NCBI GenBank assembly: GCA_963971285.1
Contig: OZ020248.1
Location: forward strand, 2,914,001 to 2,978,000
DNA from: Astropecten irregularis
Taxonomy: Eukaryota; Echinodermata; Asteroidea; Paxillosida; Astropectinidae
Reading direction: 5' to 3'
Length of the DNA: 64,000 nucleotides
Position 1 is the first letter of the stretch. Each line of letters opens with the position of its first letter. The position numbers and the translations under genes are program-made. Positions 12,925 to 26,300 of this stretch are shown here, in pieces. The notes beneath the pieces are model-generated. The model had not been told where the DNA came from, did not search any database, and was given only the letters and a program-made list of their open reading frames with translations.

Positions 12925-13105
12925 CAAGTACTAAACTGTTGCAAACTGCTCATCAGCCAAAATGACCTGAAATATATCAAATGCTTAAAAGTTAGGAGGA
13001 CCTGACGCGTTTTGATCCTAGCAGGATCTTTCTTTTAGCCTAGTGAGAAAGATCCTGCTAAGATCGAAACGCATCAGGCCCTCCTAACTTCAAGCATCAT
13101 TTTTT
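12925..13105. mobile_element. GATCCTAGCAGGATC foldback repeat
   Basis: A left arm (CTGCTCATCAGCC, TTAGGAGGACCTGACGCG, GATCCTAGCAGGATC) faces an inverted right arm (GATCCTGCTAAGATCGAAAC, ATCAGGCCCTCCTAA). The family is one of the most frequent in the window. Confidence 0.65.
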
Positions 13106-13162
13106 TAATTTTTTTTTTTCATCTAGATCTTAAATCTTGGTTAAACTTCACAACTCCTGACC

Positions 13163-13457
13163 AGGGCCCAATTTCATGGAATACGTGTTACTGCCTATTT
13201 TAATGCAATACGGGCACTGCAGCTGCGCATGAAATCTATTTCATGGAATCTGTAAGCAAGACTTTTGGTGCTTAATAATTTAGCGAAAAATGTCTATGCT
13301 AACCTTGCTATTTTGCTGCTATCGCGCTGTCATGTGCATTCTGCAGAAAGTCATTGCTTATGAACTCTCCTGTGAAATACACTAATAAGCAAAAATGCAT
13401 GCTATTTTAAGCAAATAATTTTTGCTTACTTTAACAGATTCCATGAAATTGGGCCCA
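13163..13457. mobile_element. Hairpin MITE, same family as 530-829
   Basis: Inverted ends GGGCCCAATTTCATGGAAT and ATTCCATGAAATTGGGCCC match almost perfectly. Confidence 0.7.
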
Positions 13458-13968
13458 GTTGCTCATTTAAATCTATTTTCACCCAAGAATGCAGCAAAAT
13501 CATCTTTCCAGTTCAATACAAAATTTGGCAAACATTATTCCCTTGACAAATTTGGTCTTAATAAAAATGAAGGTATATAATTATATATACTGAAATAAAA
13601 TTTTTAAAAGATGGCCAGTTTGTTGTACCGTGACCACATTTCTCTTAACAAGTGTAAACATCCATTAAAAACATTTCATGAATTGAGACGGAAAAATTTT
13701 CACATCAGAGCCAAATTGATTTCTTCTGATGACCACTGGCGAAAAAAAAATAATAATTTGTAACTTACAAATCAAAATTGAACATGTAAAATAAATTATA
13801 CCCGGAATTCCTTATCTGAATCTTTCAATGTGACGAGCACAAAATTAGGCAAACACCACCCATGATTTAGTTTAAAACTGACGAAATAAAAAAAATCAAC
13901 AAACACAGAAAACCCACTGTAACAAACAATCGGAACATTAAATGCTATCTGGGGTACAATCAGTTTAA

Positions 13969-14251
13969 AGGTAGTATCATACATTGGTAAGAAACCGTTA
14001 AAATGTTTCCGCCTGAAATGGTGTATGTATCCAGAAATTGGTACAACAACGACCAAAAATCTTTTTGATCTTTTAAAAGATCAAAAATATAAGAGAAAAG
14101 ACATAAGAAATACTGTGGCCGTTTTCCACGATTTTCTGGTGGGCACCGTATGGGACTGAAATTTTCACAGATGACTATGACTGTATCTTCCTTGCTATTT
14201 TTGCCCATAAATCTGTACTTCTTTGACAAAAACCGAAGTATGATACTACCT
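13969..14251. mobile_element. TTAA-flanked MITE, copy 3
   Basis: Inverted termini AGGTAGTATCATACATTGGT and GAAGTATGATACTACCT, TTAA on both sides, and the central GATCTTTTAAAAGATC palindrome intact. Confidence 0.8.
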
Positions 14252-14806
14252 TTAAGATAAACCATCACCAAAGTCTCCATTTAGTTACTTTACCGAAGGG
14301 AATTTTGTTCAATCAATTATAAGACAAGACCAGTAATATCATAAATAGATTTCTCTGTTTTACTCTGTATCTAAGGCTCTTTGGCAATATACAACGCATA
14401 ATACTATACAAACCAAACATAACAGGTATTTTGTGATATACATGTATACATACTTAGCTTACTATGCTCTTTTGTGTTTTGCTTTATAAAATATCACGCC
14501 AAGCATTCAAATCTACTATAGAAACATATTATCCAACTTCTACACTCAAAAAGATCAATAGGAATATTGCATAGGGGCACTATGGCGACCAATAATATAT
14601 ACAAACATAAACTAGACATATTCTGAATGAAGCACTGCATAATACTTCATATTTCAAACCATTTACAGTATAATCTTTAAAAATCTAACATTTCCAGACA
14701 AACAGTATTATATCAAATGCTGAACATTACATATTATAGCAACATGCAACATATGATTACAATACGCATCCAACAAGTTTAACATTTTAGGGCATGATGG
14801 GCCTCC

Positions 14807-17342
14807 TTACTTTTTTGATCCACTTCGGCTTACGACATTGGCATGTTTCAGCAACAGTGATCTCCTCTTAGCAAACTCCTGGGCTACTCGATCTGATGTA
14901 CGATTCCGCAGCGTACTCAAAAGAAACGGCGTTCTGTCAGCTGTAGAAAAAACAACAACAAATATTTGCTCAAGTGAAACATAAATTCTGCCGAAATTTC
15001 ACATTTATAAGCCATTCCACTAAGTTGGGACAACACTTAAACATGCAGTATTCATAACTTCTGTATTCTGAATTTTAATGATCAAGGGAAACTGACTTCG
15101 AGTGATCCCCCATGTACTGTTTCTCTGGTTGCAGCAATGCTAATGCTGCCTGTATCTTAAATAATCCTTGGTGGTTTCATGGCTTTTGACTGCCAAACGA
15201 ACAAAGATAATTGACTATTAGGGACCCTGCCAACATAGGGGTGGGTAGCTCAGTTGGTAAAAGCGCCTGTAAGGTATTCAAGAGGTCGCAAGTTCGAATC
15301 CCTCTCCAGTCAATTTTTCTTTGTTCACTTTTCAATGACTGAATATTAATGAATGAACAATGAATTATGTAGGAATCAAGAGACTCATATTCAGTCGTCT
15401 GGTGGTTACATAGCTACAACATCTGAGCTAATATCATTCATAGAGGAATCAAGGTTTTGTCTTTGTTTGACAAACCCACCCCAGCCTCCCTACCCCCCTC
15501 CTTTTGTCCTGATCCTCTCATCCATTTAAGATGTGTATTCCTTCATGTACTCGGAACTTGCATCATGTTCTTGTCCTCTTGTCATTTAGCCTTCGATAAA
15601 GATCCTGCTAGGATCGAAACACATCAGGCTCTCCTAATTCCAAGCATTTTATAAATTTCAGGCTATAATTTTGGCAGATGAGCAATTTGCAGCAGCTTAT
15701 TACTTGTACTAATATAATTTATGCGGTATTAAAGTTTGATCGATAATATTCAATACTCACTGCTGTCTTCGGGCATCATGAGAGGCAATGGAACTGAATT
15801 CAAGGATGAATAACTCCCATCAAACCCCTTTCTGATTCCGGGAACATCCTGTAAGGCCAGGAAGGTTTCACCCTCAAAATCGTCCGAGGTAATAACATCG
15901 TGATCGTACATGATCAGGTGAAGACAAGCTCCAGGATGCTGGCATTGTTCCTTTGTTACTGAGCTGAGGACAGAGCAACAACAACTCATCAATAAATATT
16001 ATTTGGGTACAGAGGCGCTCTTGTGCATCTGGTTAGTCTAGTAACCAGACCCAACAGATGAAGAAACATACTTAGGCGAGTTACTTTACAGTAGAAGCTG
16101 GGTACCAGACTAACCAAAGGGGCAGAGTAGACTGAGCGCACAAACGTTGGTTAAGAAGCGGAAGCACCGAAACTAATACAGTGGAAAGACGCTATAACGA
16201 ACATGGCATATATAGATATTGTCTTTCTATGAGAATTTCGATGCTACTTACAATTCAAAACTCTCGTCAAAGAGAGGGTTTACTGTTTCCTTGATGATTT
16301 GGCTCTTCTTAGTTTGGGTATCAGGAAAAACATAAGATGGCTGCAGTTCAAGTTTAACATATGGATCACTCGTTCCTAGAAAACAAACATGATAATGCAA
16401 TGGTTATACCTCCATACAATATACAGCAGGGAGCAATTGCGCTCCGCACTTGCGCTAAAAATAGCACTTGACCTCAGACAAACATTGCAACCATGCACAC
16501 GTGCGTGGGTGTGCGTGCATGTACACTACGTGTGTGAGCCAATGTTTGTCTGACATCCGGGGATTTTGTGACGTCATTAGTGCGGAACGCTATTCCAAAT
16601 AGTGCGCCACCAAGAGTTTGCAATGTATTGGCCAATCACAAAAGTCAATGGGAGACTTTGGAGAACCGTTCTTCAAGTCAAAAGCACATGTGCACGCAAT
16701 TGTGAGCATGTACGCGTTGTTTTGCGCGTGCATGCTCACAATTGCGTGCGCATGTGCTGTTGACTAGAAGACCAGTTTTCCAAAGTCTCCCATTCACAGA
16801 CTTTGTCAACGTCTAGAAAGGGTCAGCCCATTCTGTGCATTGTGATTGGCCAACGTGTTGCAAACTCTTGGTGGCGCACTCTTTGGAATCGCCATATTTA
16901 TGATAACATTTCCAGTAACTCCACACTGAAATTACCCCTGGCAGACTAATTATGGACACCAATTTACATGCAAAGGAGAAATACATTTGTAAGTTCTATT
17001 TGGCTTGTGTATAAGAAAGACTGTGATTGGGCAGTTCCATAATTCTTATAAACAAGTACCGGATTGGTCATTTCAAACTGGCTTGTGTCAGAGGTGACTG
17101 CGAGTGGTCAATGAAATTGGTAAATCTTTTGGAAGAAGGCCTCTGATTGGTAAGTTCCATTTCTTCTTTTGTAAGAAGCACCACGATTGGTCAACAGACA
17201 GTGTCTTACCAGATCTGTCTTTCGCTGTAATGTTCTTGGCGCTGGCAAGCATGACACAAAGATGACGTGTGATGTCATTGAAGTAACATTTTACCGTTAA
17301 TGTTCCCTGATCACTCTCAGCATTGCTCTCAATAATCTCATC
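14807..17342 (-). CDS. UNC13D: UNC13D-like exons 27-30 (C2B domain and C-terminus)
   Basis: Exons: 17210-17342, 16252-16375, 15761-15963 and 14807-14940. The domain starts LTVKCYFNDITRHLCVMLAS. Calcium-loop aspartates are visible in AKDRSGTSDPYVKLEL and in MYDHDVITSDDFEGE, so this C2 should also bind calcium and membranes. The final exon encodes DRTPFLLSTLRNRTSDRVAQ and a basic end before TAA at 14807-14809. The human counterpart has DREAQVFVRLRR in the same place. A GTAAGG directly at the stop could act as a donor, but no further exon was seen. Confidence 0.88.
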
Positions 17343-20300
17343 CTAGGAAGGAATAAACAAAACAAACAACTCAAAACTGAAAACAAACCCAAAATTTGAC
17401 CAAAAAAGACAAAAGGTTCAAGATTAATGTAACACGTTAAAATTGAGGATACTGGGAGACTTTTAAGATGTTGGCGGCAGCAGACTGAAGTCTCTTTTTC
17501 TTGCTAGCTCTGAGCATGCACGCACAATTGTGAGCTTGTGAGCTTGTGCGCGCGTTATCAAGTTGAAGACCCAGCACCAAAGTCTCCCATTCAAGAAACA
17601 AAGGTTTAGAACTGAATAAGATTTGCCGTCACACACCATGTAAAGTACTCTTATTGGAAGAGATGTGGTTCTGAGAAGATCTGGTGAGTATTAAATTGAC
17701 ATTTCGGCCAGTGTTCTCTGGCCATTGACAGGAAAGGACAGTTAGAGCCAGGAATGGTCATGAACTTCAAATCTTATAAAACAAAATCATTAACAACAAT
17801 GATTGATCGTGGTACACGTTGAGATACTGGAATTGACAATACCCTACTAACCACTGTCAGTTTGGTGGTCTAGTGGTATGAGGACATCAGCACTAGTAAG
17901 CAGGATGTCATGGGTTTGAATCCCACCTGAGCCAGCAGGCCCAGCACATGATTTTTCATCATGTGAACTCATAAAGCACTGAGTGTGCATTGCTGATATA
18001 CGTTTACAAAAACATCAAAGGCCAGACATAGTGCATTGCTGTGAATACTCTCATCATACAAAGAAAAACATGAAAAATGTACAAAACACAAAAGATCTGT
18101 ACTCACAATTTCATGTAGTTTCTGACAGTAAAATTCTTCAATGAGTTCATTTGTGTCGGCCATGTTGCTCTCGGCGTAAGTCTTTAACTTCCTATACTCC
18201 TTATTCTGCAGTGTCGTCAGTGAAAGGCCCTTCTCTTCAGCATAGAAGAAATCACTCAGAATCTACAACAATGGAACAAAGTGACTACTCTAAACGTTTG
18301 GTTTTTACGTGATTTCACACGCAAAAATACAAGGATGTTTATTTGGAAATTTCACATTTGAAAGCTGTTACTAAATAATAACTGTTCTATTTTTTTTTAA
18401 ATTTATTTTAAAATAGTATATTTTTCAGGCCAAGAAATAAAGATAAGTGGAACGCTGCTATAATGAAATCCCGCTATACCAAACATTTGGCTAAACCAAC
18501 CATCAACATTGACTCCCATTTTGTGAGTACCGGTACAATACATATCTAATAAGGTTCTTCAACGTACTATAACGAACAATCACTATAACAGACAATATCT
18601 GTGTATCTCGCCATGTTCGTTAAAGCGACGTTCCACTGTATTCACTTTCATGTTAAGATTTGGTTGAATTTCGGCCTGAGGATCTAGACTTACGTGGAGC
18701 GTCTCATTTATCCTGCAAAACAGCAATGGTTTCCCTTGCAGATCCTGCAAAGAAGAAAAGAGAAAAACCCATCAAAACAAAGGCCAAGACAAGCAGTATC
18801 ATTCACCATCAAGAATCAAGCCATAATGAATGGCCGATCAATCAGATTTTGAAAAGATTTTGAAAATTCAACAAAGAAAAATTGACAGGAGCGGGGGTTG
18901 GAACCAGTGACCTCCCGAATACCGTACCGGAGATCTTACCAACTGAGCTATCCAGCCCTATGTTGGCTGAGTCCCTAATAGTCAATCATCTTTGTTAGTT
19001 TGACAATCAGAGCAATACAGATATTCAAGATCGATAAATGACTCCTAACCAACTACAGTGGAATGCCACAATAACAAACACCACTATACAAAAAATTTGG
19101 CTACAGACCGATCCGACTGCATGACATACCACCCATCATTACTGCTGTGTCCACGCCCACCTTTTGGGTGGCAACAAAAGAATTTATGCTCCGCCGCACA
19201 CTATCCTGCAGGGTGTATGACCCCTGAGACACCGCAGGGCCAATAACATGAATCGCTAGTCGGATTCGTGTATACCAAACCTCATCCTTGGCTCCCAATT
19301 TTTGAGTACAATACATATCCAATATGGTGCTTTAAATCACTATAATGAATGACCACTATTATGGACAATATCTGTGCATTCTGGTGTGTTTGTTATAGTG
19401 GCATTCCACTATATCAATTCATTGAAATCTATCTTAATCTGTTACATAAAGAAGAATACATGATGACTGCAGGAATCAGACAATGCAATCTACATACAGG
19501 ACTCGGTGCAAGTCCAAACAATTTCCCGATAGGCATAAGGAAAACTGAAAAGCATTTTGGTCGATTTTGGTTGATTGAAGTCATTTGATCAAATTATCAG
19601 TGTAGCCATGGTAGGTCATTTTGCTCGAGTGTCAATTTTTAAACGTAAAGATGACAACATTACCTTGGATTTGATGTTCACGACCTTGCTGAACTCATCG
19701 ATCAGCACAAACCAAATATTTTGAAGTATTCTAAAGAGAAAAACAGAAAAATCCAGTCACAATTAATAATCAATTAATATCCTCAATACAAGTAATAAAC
19801 TGCTGCAAACTGCTCATCAGCCAAAATAATGACCTGAAATTTATAAAGTGCTTCTGGAGTTAGGAGGGCCTGACGCGTTTCGATCCTAGCAGGATCTTTA
19901 TTGAAGGCTAAGAGCTTCAATAAAGATCTTGCTAGGATTGAAATACATCAGGCCCTCTTAACTCTAACTTCAGTTAATAGCCTCAAATAACCACAAGGGA
20001 AACTGACTGAATTTTAAAGTCATTGAAAAGTGAACAAAGAAAAACTTACTGGAGCGGGCTTCGAACCAGTGACCCTCCTGAATACCGTATAGGTGCTCTA
20101 CCAACTGAGCCATCCAGCCCTACGTTGGTGGTGGTTGTTCACTTTTTAATTAATATCCTGTATGTTTTTCTTCTCAGGTTGCAGCATTGCTAATGCTGCG
20201 CACATCTTAAATGAAGCTTGGGATATAGCGGTATGTGAGTGGTTTCATGGCTTCAGACTGCCAAACGAACAAATCTAACTGACTATCAGGGACACCACCA

Positions 20301-23300
20301 ACATAGGACTGGATAGCAATCAGTTGGTAGAGTGCCGGTATGGTATTCCGGGGGTTGCTGGTTTGAATCTTGCTCCAGGCAATTTGTCTTTGTTCGTTCA
20401 CCTTTCAATGATCCTGGTTTTTGATAGCATTTGGCCTGACCTAGGTCAATATCGACAAATTTTCCATTAATAAGCAAAATTTGCAGAATTATACAGTTGG
20501 TCTTTGCTTTCCTCCTCAGTTAAGCACCTCTAAAACTTGATTAAGTGCTTTCTGTTCATTTTATGTGTTTATCGAGAAATCTTCAGTTGAACCTTGGCTT
20601 TTATATAACACCTTAGTAGATCCTTGTCATTTGATTGGAGGATTGTATGTCACGTGATATTTGATAAATACACCAATTCATGGCTTACGTCACAACCGTT
20701 GAAATTTGTACCATCCACCGTGCATTTTTGGTGCCATCCGATTTGTACCATTGCACGGCAGGGACTCTAATACGTGATTGGTCAAGCGGCGTTCCATTTA
20801 GTCACTGCGTGCGCGCGTACGCGTTGGCGTGCAACGCGCGTTACTGTAATAAGAGCATAAATTTTGGCAAGATTTTAAGTTTTTTTTTGTCTCGCTAGCT
20901 CTTAAAATGTTATCCTCCAATCAAATGACAAAGATCTACTTAGGTGTTATATAAAACAAATAATGAATGTTTCACATTCGTAGAATGGAAAAAATAATTT
21001 CATTCGGTGACAGATGGACTGTTCCATTCCACTCGGCTTCGCCTCGTGAAATGGAACAGTCCGATCTGTCACCTCATGAAATTATTTTTACCATTCCACT
21101 CATAAACATTCATTATTTGTATACTAATGACTGATTTACCTTTCAAAGTTTGACTTGAGCAGACAGTTGTGAAGAGTGATCATGTTGGTGTCTAGGTACT
21201 CCATAAGTGGATCTATTGCCTGGATATTTACAAATAAACAAAATAGATAAAAATCAGATAATTAAGCCATACACAACTCCAATAATTACACTCAATCTTC
21301 ATGAACATCTTGATCTAGATATCGGCTCTAGATACTTTCGAGAGCCCCTGAGGCAGGAGAAAAGCCAGAGGGAAATGTTCACAGATTAGGTGTAACTTTC
21401 AGGGTATGAAGATGGTGCTGGTAGAAACATACCATTCAAATATTTCCACCTGAAAAGGTGTATTTATCCAGAAATTGGTCAAACAAGAGAGTGACTTACG
21501 TCATCGATGACAGTCTGCATGTGAGCGCTGAGGAGTAGTTTCAGGAAGCGTCTGAAGTCCGGTCTCATTCTTTCCCCGACATGCTGGACCACGTGCTCAA
21601 TGACATTGACCATGTCCTCGTCGGCACTGGCCATCATCGTCTGCAGCGTATCCTGACACTGACGACCAGCCGCCTCACCATACTCCTTCTCCATGGCAAC
21701 CTGGATGCGTTGCCAACCTAGAGACTCGGGCATGATGGCTAAGGAGCGACGCACCTGCTCGATGTTATTGATTGCAATGCATAGCTGCGGGTGAAGCGAG
21801 ACACAGAAATCAGAATCCAGGATCGTTCATATCTTAATATGGGATGCTGTGGCCTAGTAGTCTGGCGTGTCAAACTCAAAGTCTTGTGGTCAATCTACGG
21901 ATTGTGGGTTCGAATCCACTCATGGGCTAATGGTGCTTGCGTCCTTGGGCAAGATGCTTTGCCATATATTGCTCCTCTTCACCCATGTGTAAATGGGTAC
22001 CTGCGAGGGTAGAGATGGCTTTGTGGTTTGATTAGCCTTTGTGCGCTTTCCAGCAGGCGGGGCTGTATACTCCCCAGGGAGTTGAGATGGTTTCAGGAAT
22101 GTAAATTATGGCCCGATGACCAGGGACAATAAGAAATTTATAATGCGCAGTAGAGTATATTCATATAGTAGCTGCGCAATATATATTCAATGGTATAAAA
22201 TGCGTCAATATAAACCAAAGGTTGGAAGTTTGGCCTACAATTAAAAAAAACAACTACCTGATCCGTGACATCAAATTGACCTTCATCGTCATAGTAACCA
22301 TTCCTTCTCAATTTGTCATGAATGATGTTGGCATAATCCACTGCGCCTTGACAAATATCCTGAAAATTGAAACACATAAAATACATCAATATAAATGTAC
22401 AAAAAAATTTCATGAATAAAACCAAAACAATCGGCAAAAACTGAGATGATACAAAATGTCCAGAAAATGTAAAGAAACAAAAATATTGGATCTTGAATCA
22501 ACTTACGTCAGTAACCTTGGCAACAAACACATAGCTACCAACGGTATCTGGCCAATCAAGTCTCATCCAAAACTCACGAATCTGCATGATCACAAAGCAA
22601 AAAAATAATGTGCAAATTATTCCAATTTCTACCCAAAATAATTTCATTACATGTAATAGGCAAGACCTTTTTACAATAACAAAAGAATATGAGTCTCGGG
22701 TTGCAGCATTGCTTATGCTGCACGTATCTTCAATGATCCTTGGGATATAGTGGTATGTGTGTGGTTTCATGGCTTCTGACTGCCAAACGACCAAAGATAA
22801 TTGACTAGTTGGGACACCACCAACGTAGGGCTGGATTGGAAGGAGCATGAGGGTTGGTAGCTCAGTTGGTAAGAGTGGTGTTCCGGAGGGCACTCATACA
22901 AACCCCGCTCCAGTCAATTTTTCTTTGTTTACCCTTCAATGAATATAAGTCAAGTTAGAAATGCAGAAAAAGTCTTGACATAATTCCCAGCACATCAGGA
23001 TTCTGAAGACATAGAGGACTACAAGGCAACAATTGTGGCTCAACTTCAATAGTCCTGCAGCCGATTTCACAAAATTTTGCGAAACTTACGCAACGTACAA
23101 ATGTTGCGTAAGTTTCGTGAAACGGCCATAACTTGTGCAACCGAGGCAGGAAAATGTTGCGTAAGTTACGCAACAAAATGTTGCGTACGCAACATTTGAA
23201 GTTTTGTGAAATCGACTGCAGACCCAAATGATGAGTCGCAGGGATGCTGCAAAGTGAATTTTAGTGGATTTAGTACAGTTTCCAGCAAATATATGCCCAG

Positions 23301-26300
23301 GGGTCGATTTCACGAAGCCCTACGATCAATCGTAATTCGATTTACGAAGGATAACCCATCATATCTTACATAGGGCTGCAATGCATCATGGGTCCTACGA
23401 TTGATAGTAAGTTGCGATGAGTTTGATGAAATGGACCTCAAGGTCTATAAAGGATTTAATGTTGAACCATTATTAGCTAATGATGGTGTTCGTCTGTGGC
23501 ATTTGCTTAATATAGAGTTATTGACTTTTCAGCTTTGGAGGTGATTTGAAAAACAACCTAAGCGTTTGATGAATTCAAATCCACCGTCCTCTTTCCTCTA
23601 GTAAAAGAGATCTGCTTACCTGAGCGAAGCATGTAGCCACATCAACGGCTGATGTACTGTGCTTGACCATGGTATCAACAAGGGCAACCTACAATCAAGA
23701 ATCATCAGTCATTATTAAAGATAAAACACCAAGGATAAAGCTGAAATAAAAGATCTTATACTTTTGTACAAAGCAGGTGTACAAGAAAATTCCACATCCC
23801 TGATTAAGGAAGGCTGAACTTCAAGAATCAGCATCTGATTGAACCAATAATAAACGAGGTAATCAAAGTATTAAACAAAAATGCAGTAATGGAAGAGCTT
23901 TTATGGTCTCCCTGAGTATAAACACGTAGTGTACACTAGTTAATAGTTGTTGAAGATACAAATATATATTGACCAAGACATGTTGAAGGTACAAACAAAA
24001 CAGCTCTACAAGTACAAGTTGACTAATGTACTAAGCATGTACACTAATGAGCCTCATGTTGGTGACAGGAGTGACCCAATTAGCAACAGGTGTTCCCATC
24101 TCACCTGATCCAGCTCCACAGCTTTCTGTATTCTCTCCGCTGCTCTGATTCTGGATACATTCAACCATTTCTCTACGGCTTTCTTGAAGAACTTGTGATA
24201 TCCTTTAATCTGGAGATTATCTTGATCTCTGCCGTACAAATAGAACAATGCAGAAATACAATGAGATTTTGTTAGAATATTGCTCTCTTAATATAAATAA
24301 TGATATAGATTCATATATTGAGCACTTATCCAGAAACACTATACTGCCTACATTATTTTTTATCCCTGGTCAATGAGCTACATTAACATTCCTCAAATCA
24401 TCAGCCCTGGCTGCTATAAGCACACGAAGGCTTATAAAGCACAAAGCCATCTCAACCCTCGCAGGTACTCATTTACACCTGGGTGAAGAGGAGCAATATG
24501 TGACAAAGCATCTTGCCCAAGGATGCAAGCACCACTAACCCATGGCTGGATTCGAAACCAACAATCTGTAGATTGACCACAAGACCTTGAGTTTGACACA
24601 CCAGAACACTAGACCACAGTACCAATTGCTAATTAAGGAAAGTGTGTTGCCACAATACAAATCACATAGGTGATACTGACAATTCATCTTAGATTTATCT
24701 TAGTGTTTGATGAAATCCAGCCCAGGGGCCAATTTCATAGAGCTGCTTAAGTACAAAATATGCTTAATTAAGCATGAAAAATCTTCCTTGATCAAACAGG
24801 ATTGCCAACCAAATGTTCATGTTCTGCTTTTGACTTGTATTTGGCCATTGTTTGCTGAGCATAACATTCACAAGGAGTTTTGGCTGGCATATTGATTTGA
24901 TTTTTTTAAAAGGTTTTTGGTGCTTAAGCAAATTTTGATGCTCAAGCAACTCTATGAAATAGCACTCCGCACTTGCGCTAAAAATAGCACCGGATCTCAG
25001 ACTAGACAAACATTGCAACCATGCACGTGTGTGGGTGTGCGCGTCCATGTACACTACGTGTGTGAGACAATGTTTGTCTGACATCCGGGGATTTTGTGAC
25101 GTCATGGCTGCGTTCGAGCGAGCTACTCGTGTTAACACGAGTATACTCCTGAGCGCTCGAACGGCCGGAGTATGACACTCGGGTCAGCGAGAGTATACTC
25201 TCCAGCGTTGGGGAGTATACTCCTGCACAGGAGAGTATAGCACGCGCATCACACTCGTGTTACCGGGAGTAACCGCTCGAACGCAGCCCATTAGTGCGGA
25301 GCGCTATTGGCCCCCGGTCTTCCACACAGGTCTTTCTTAAGGAACTACACTTACCCCTGGCTGAGATGTTCTGAGAAGCTGACAAAGTCTCTAAGGGCAA
25401 GATACAGGGCAAAGAGAGACGTGCTCCTCTGACTGTATTCCTCTCCTTCTACATCATCCAAGGAACTCCAACTGACAGTATTTGACAGGCACTTGGTGAT
25501 GTCAAACATCAACTACAAGTACATAAAAGACAACATTTGACAAATGAACAGATAGATGGAAGTTTACTTAGAGAAATGTTCACACAGATTACGTATAACT
25601 TTCAGAGTATGAAGATGGCGACGGTAGAAACATATTTTTGACTGAAATGGTGTATTTATCCGGCAAAAATCCCGGAGTTTCCAATATCGTATGAACATAA
25701 GGTGATTTTGGAGTTTGTGGTCGGGTACTCGAACCCCTGCTGTGGGCATCAATCAATCGCTACCTAGCCCCGAAGCCAGCCCCTCGTCTGAACGTACCCT
25801 AAGGCATTGATGGGACTTACCATTGCTTCTATTTCCTGATAGATGATGCTGAAGTAAGGAACGTCAAACACTGTCTGATACGTACTGTGGACGTACTTGA
25901 GGAGTCGTTGAGCTTGACTAGAGATGGCATTGGTCAGATTGGACAGACATTGTACCTTGTCGTCATCACCTTCTGATTTCACTCCGACCAACTCAGCATA
26001 TTTCTTAGAATACCAGCTACATATGTCATCCTGTATATGTGCAAGATAACATACAGTCTGTTCGTTCAAGTATAACCATTAATCTTGTTTGATTGGTAAT
26101 GTGAAGTCACTGCCATCTTTAAGGGGCCAATTTCACGGCCCTGCTTAGCACAACAATTTGCTTACCATGAAATTTCTGTCTTAATAAAAAAAAGGTTAAC
26201 AACCAAATTTCCATGTGTTGTGTATCACTTGTGATTGTTCTTTAGCTGTTGTTTGCTGACCATGAAAATCAAATGGAAAATTTAATGAGGATTTGTTTTA

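Larger units (their letters stand above)
9913..14806. other. Intergenic region between convergent genes
   Basis: The interval lies between the ankyrin 3' end and the UNC13D-like stop codon. It holds palindromic elements (10826-10986, 12925-13105, 13163-13457, 13969-14251) and no ORF with exon-like character. The part just left of 14807 should include the 3' UTR of the minus-strand gene; no AATAAA was found there. Confidence 0.5.
24725..25314. mobile_element. Outer hairpin MITE split by two nested MITEs
   Basis: The left end GGGGCCAATTTCATAGAGCT and, at the far right, TTGGCCCCC belong to one element. The arm CAACTCTATGAAAT at 24947-24960 is interrupted just before TGGCCCC by the element at 24959-25308. 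Confidence 0.7.
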
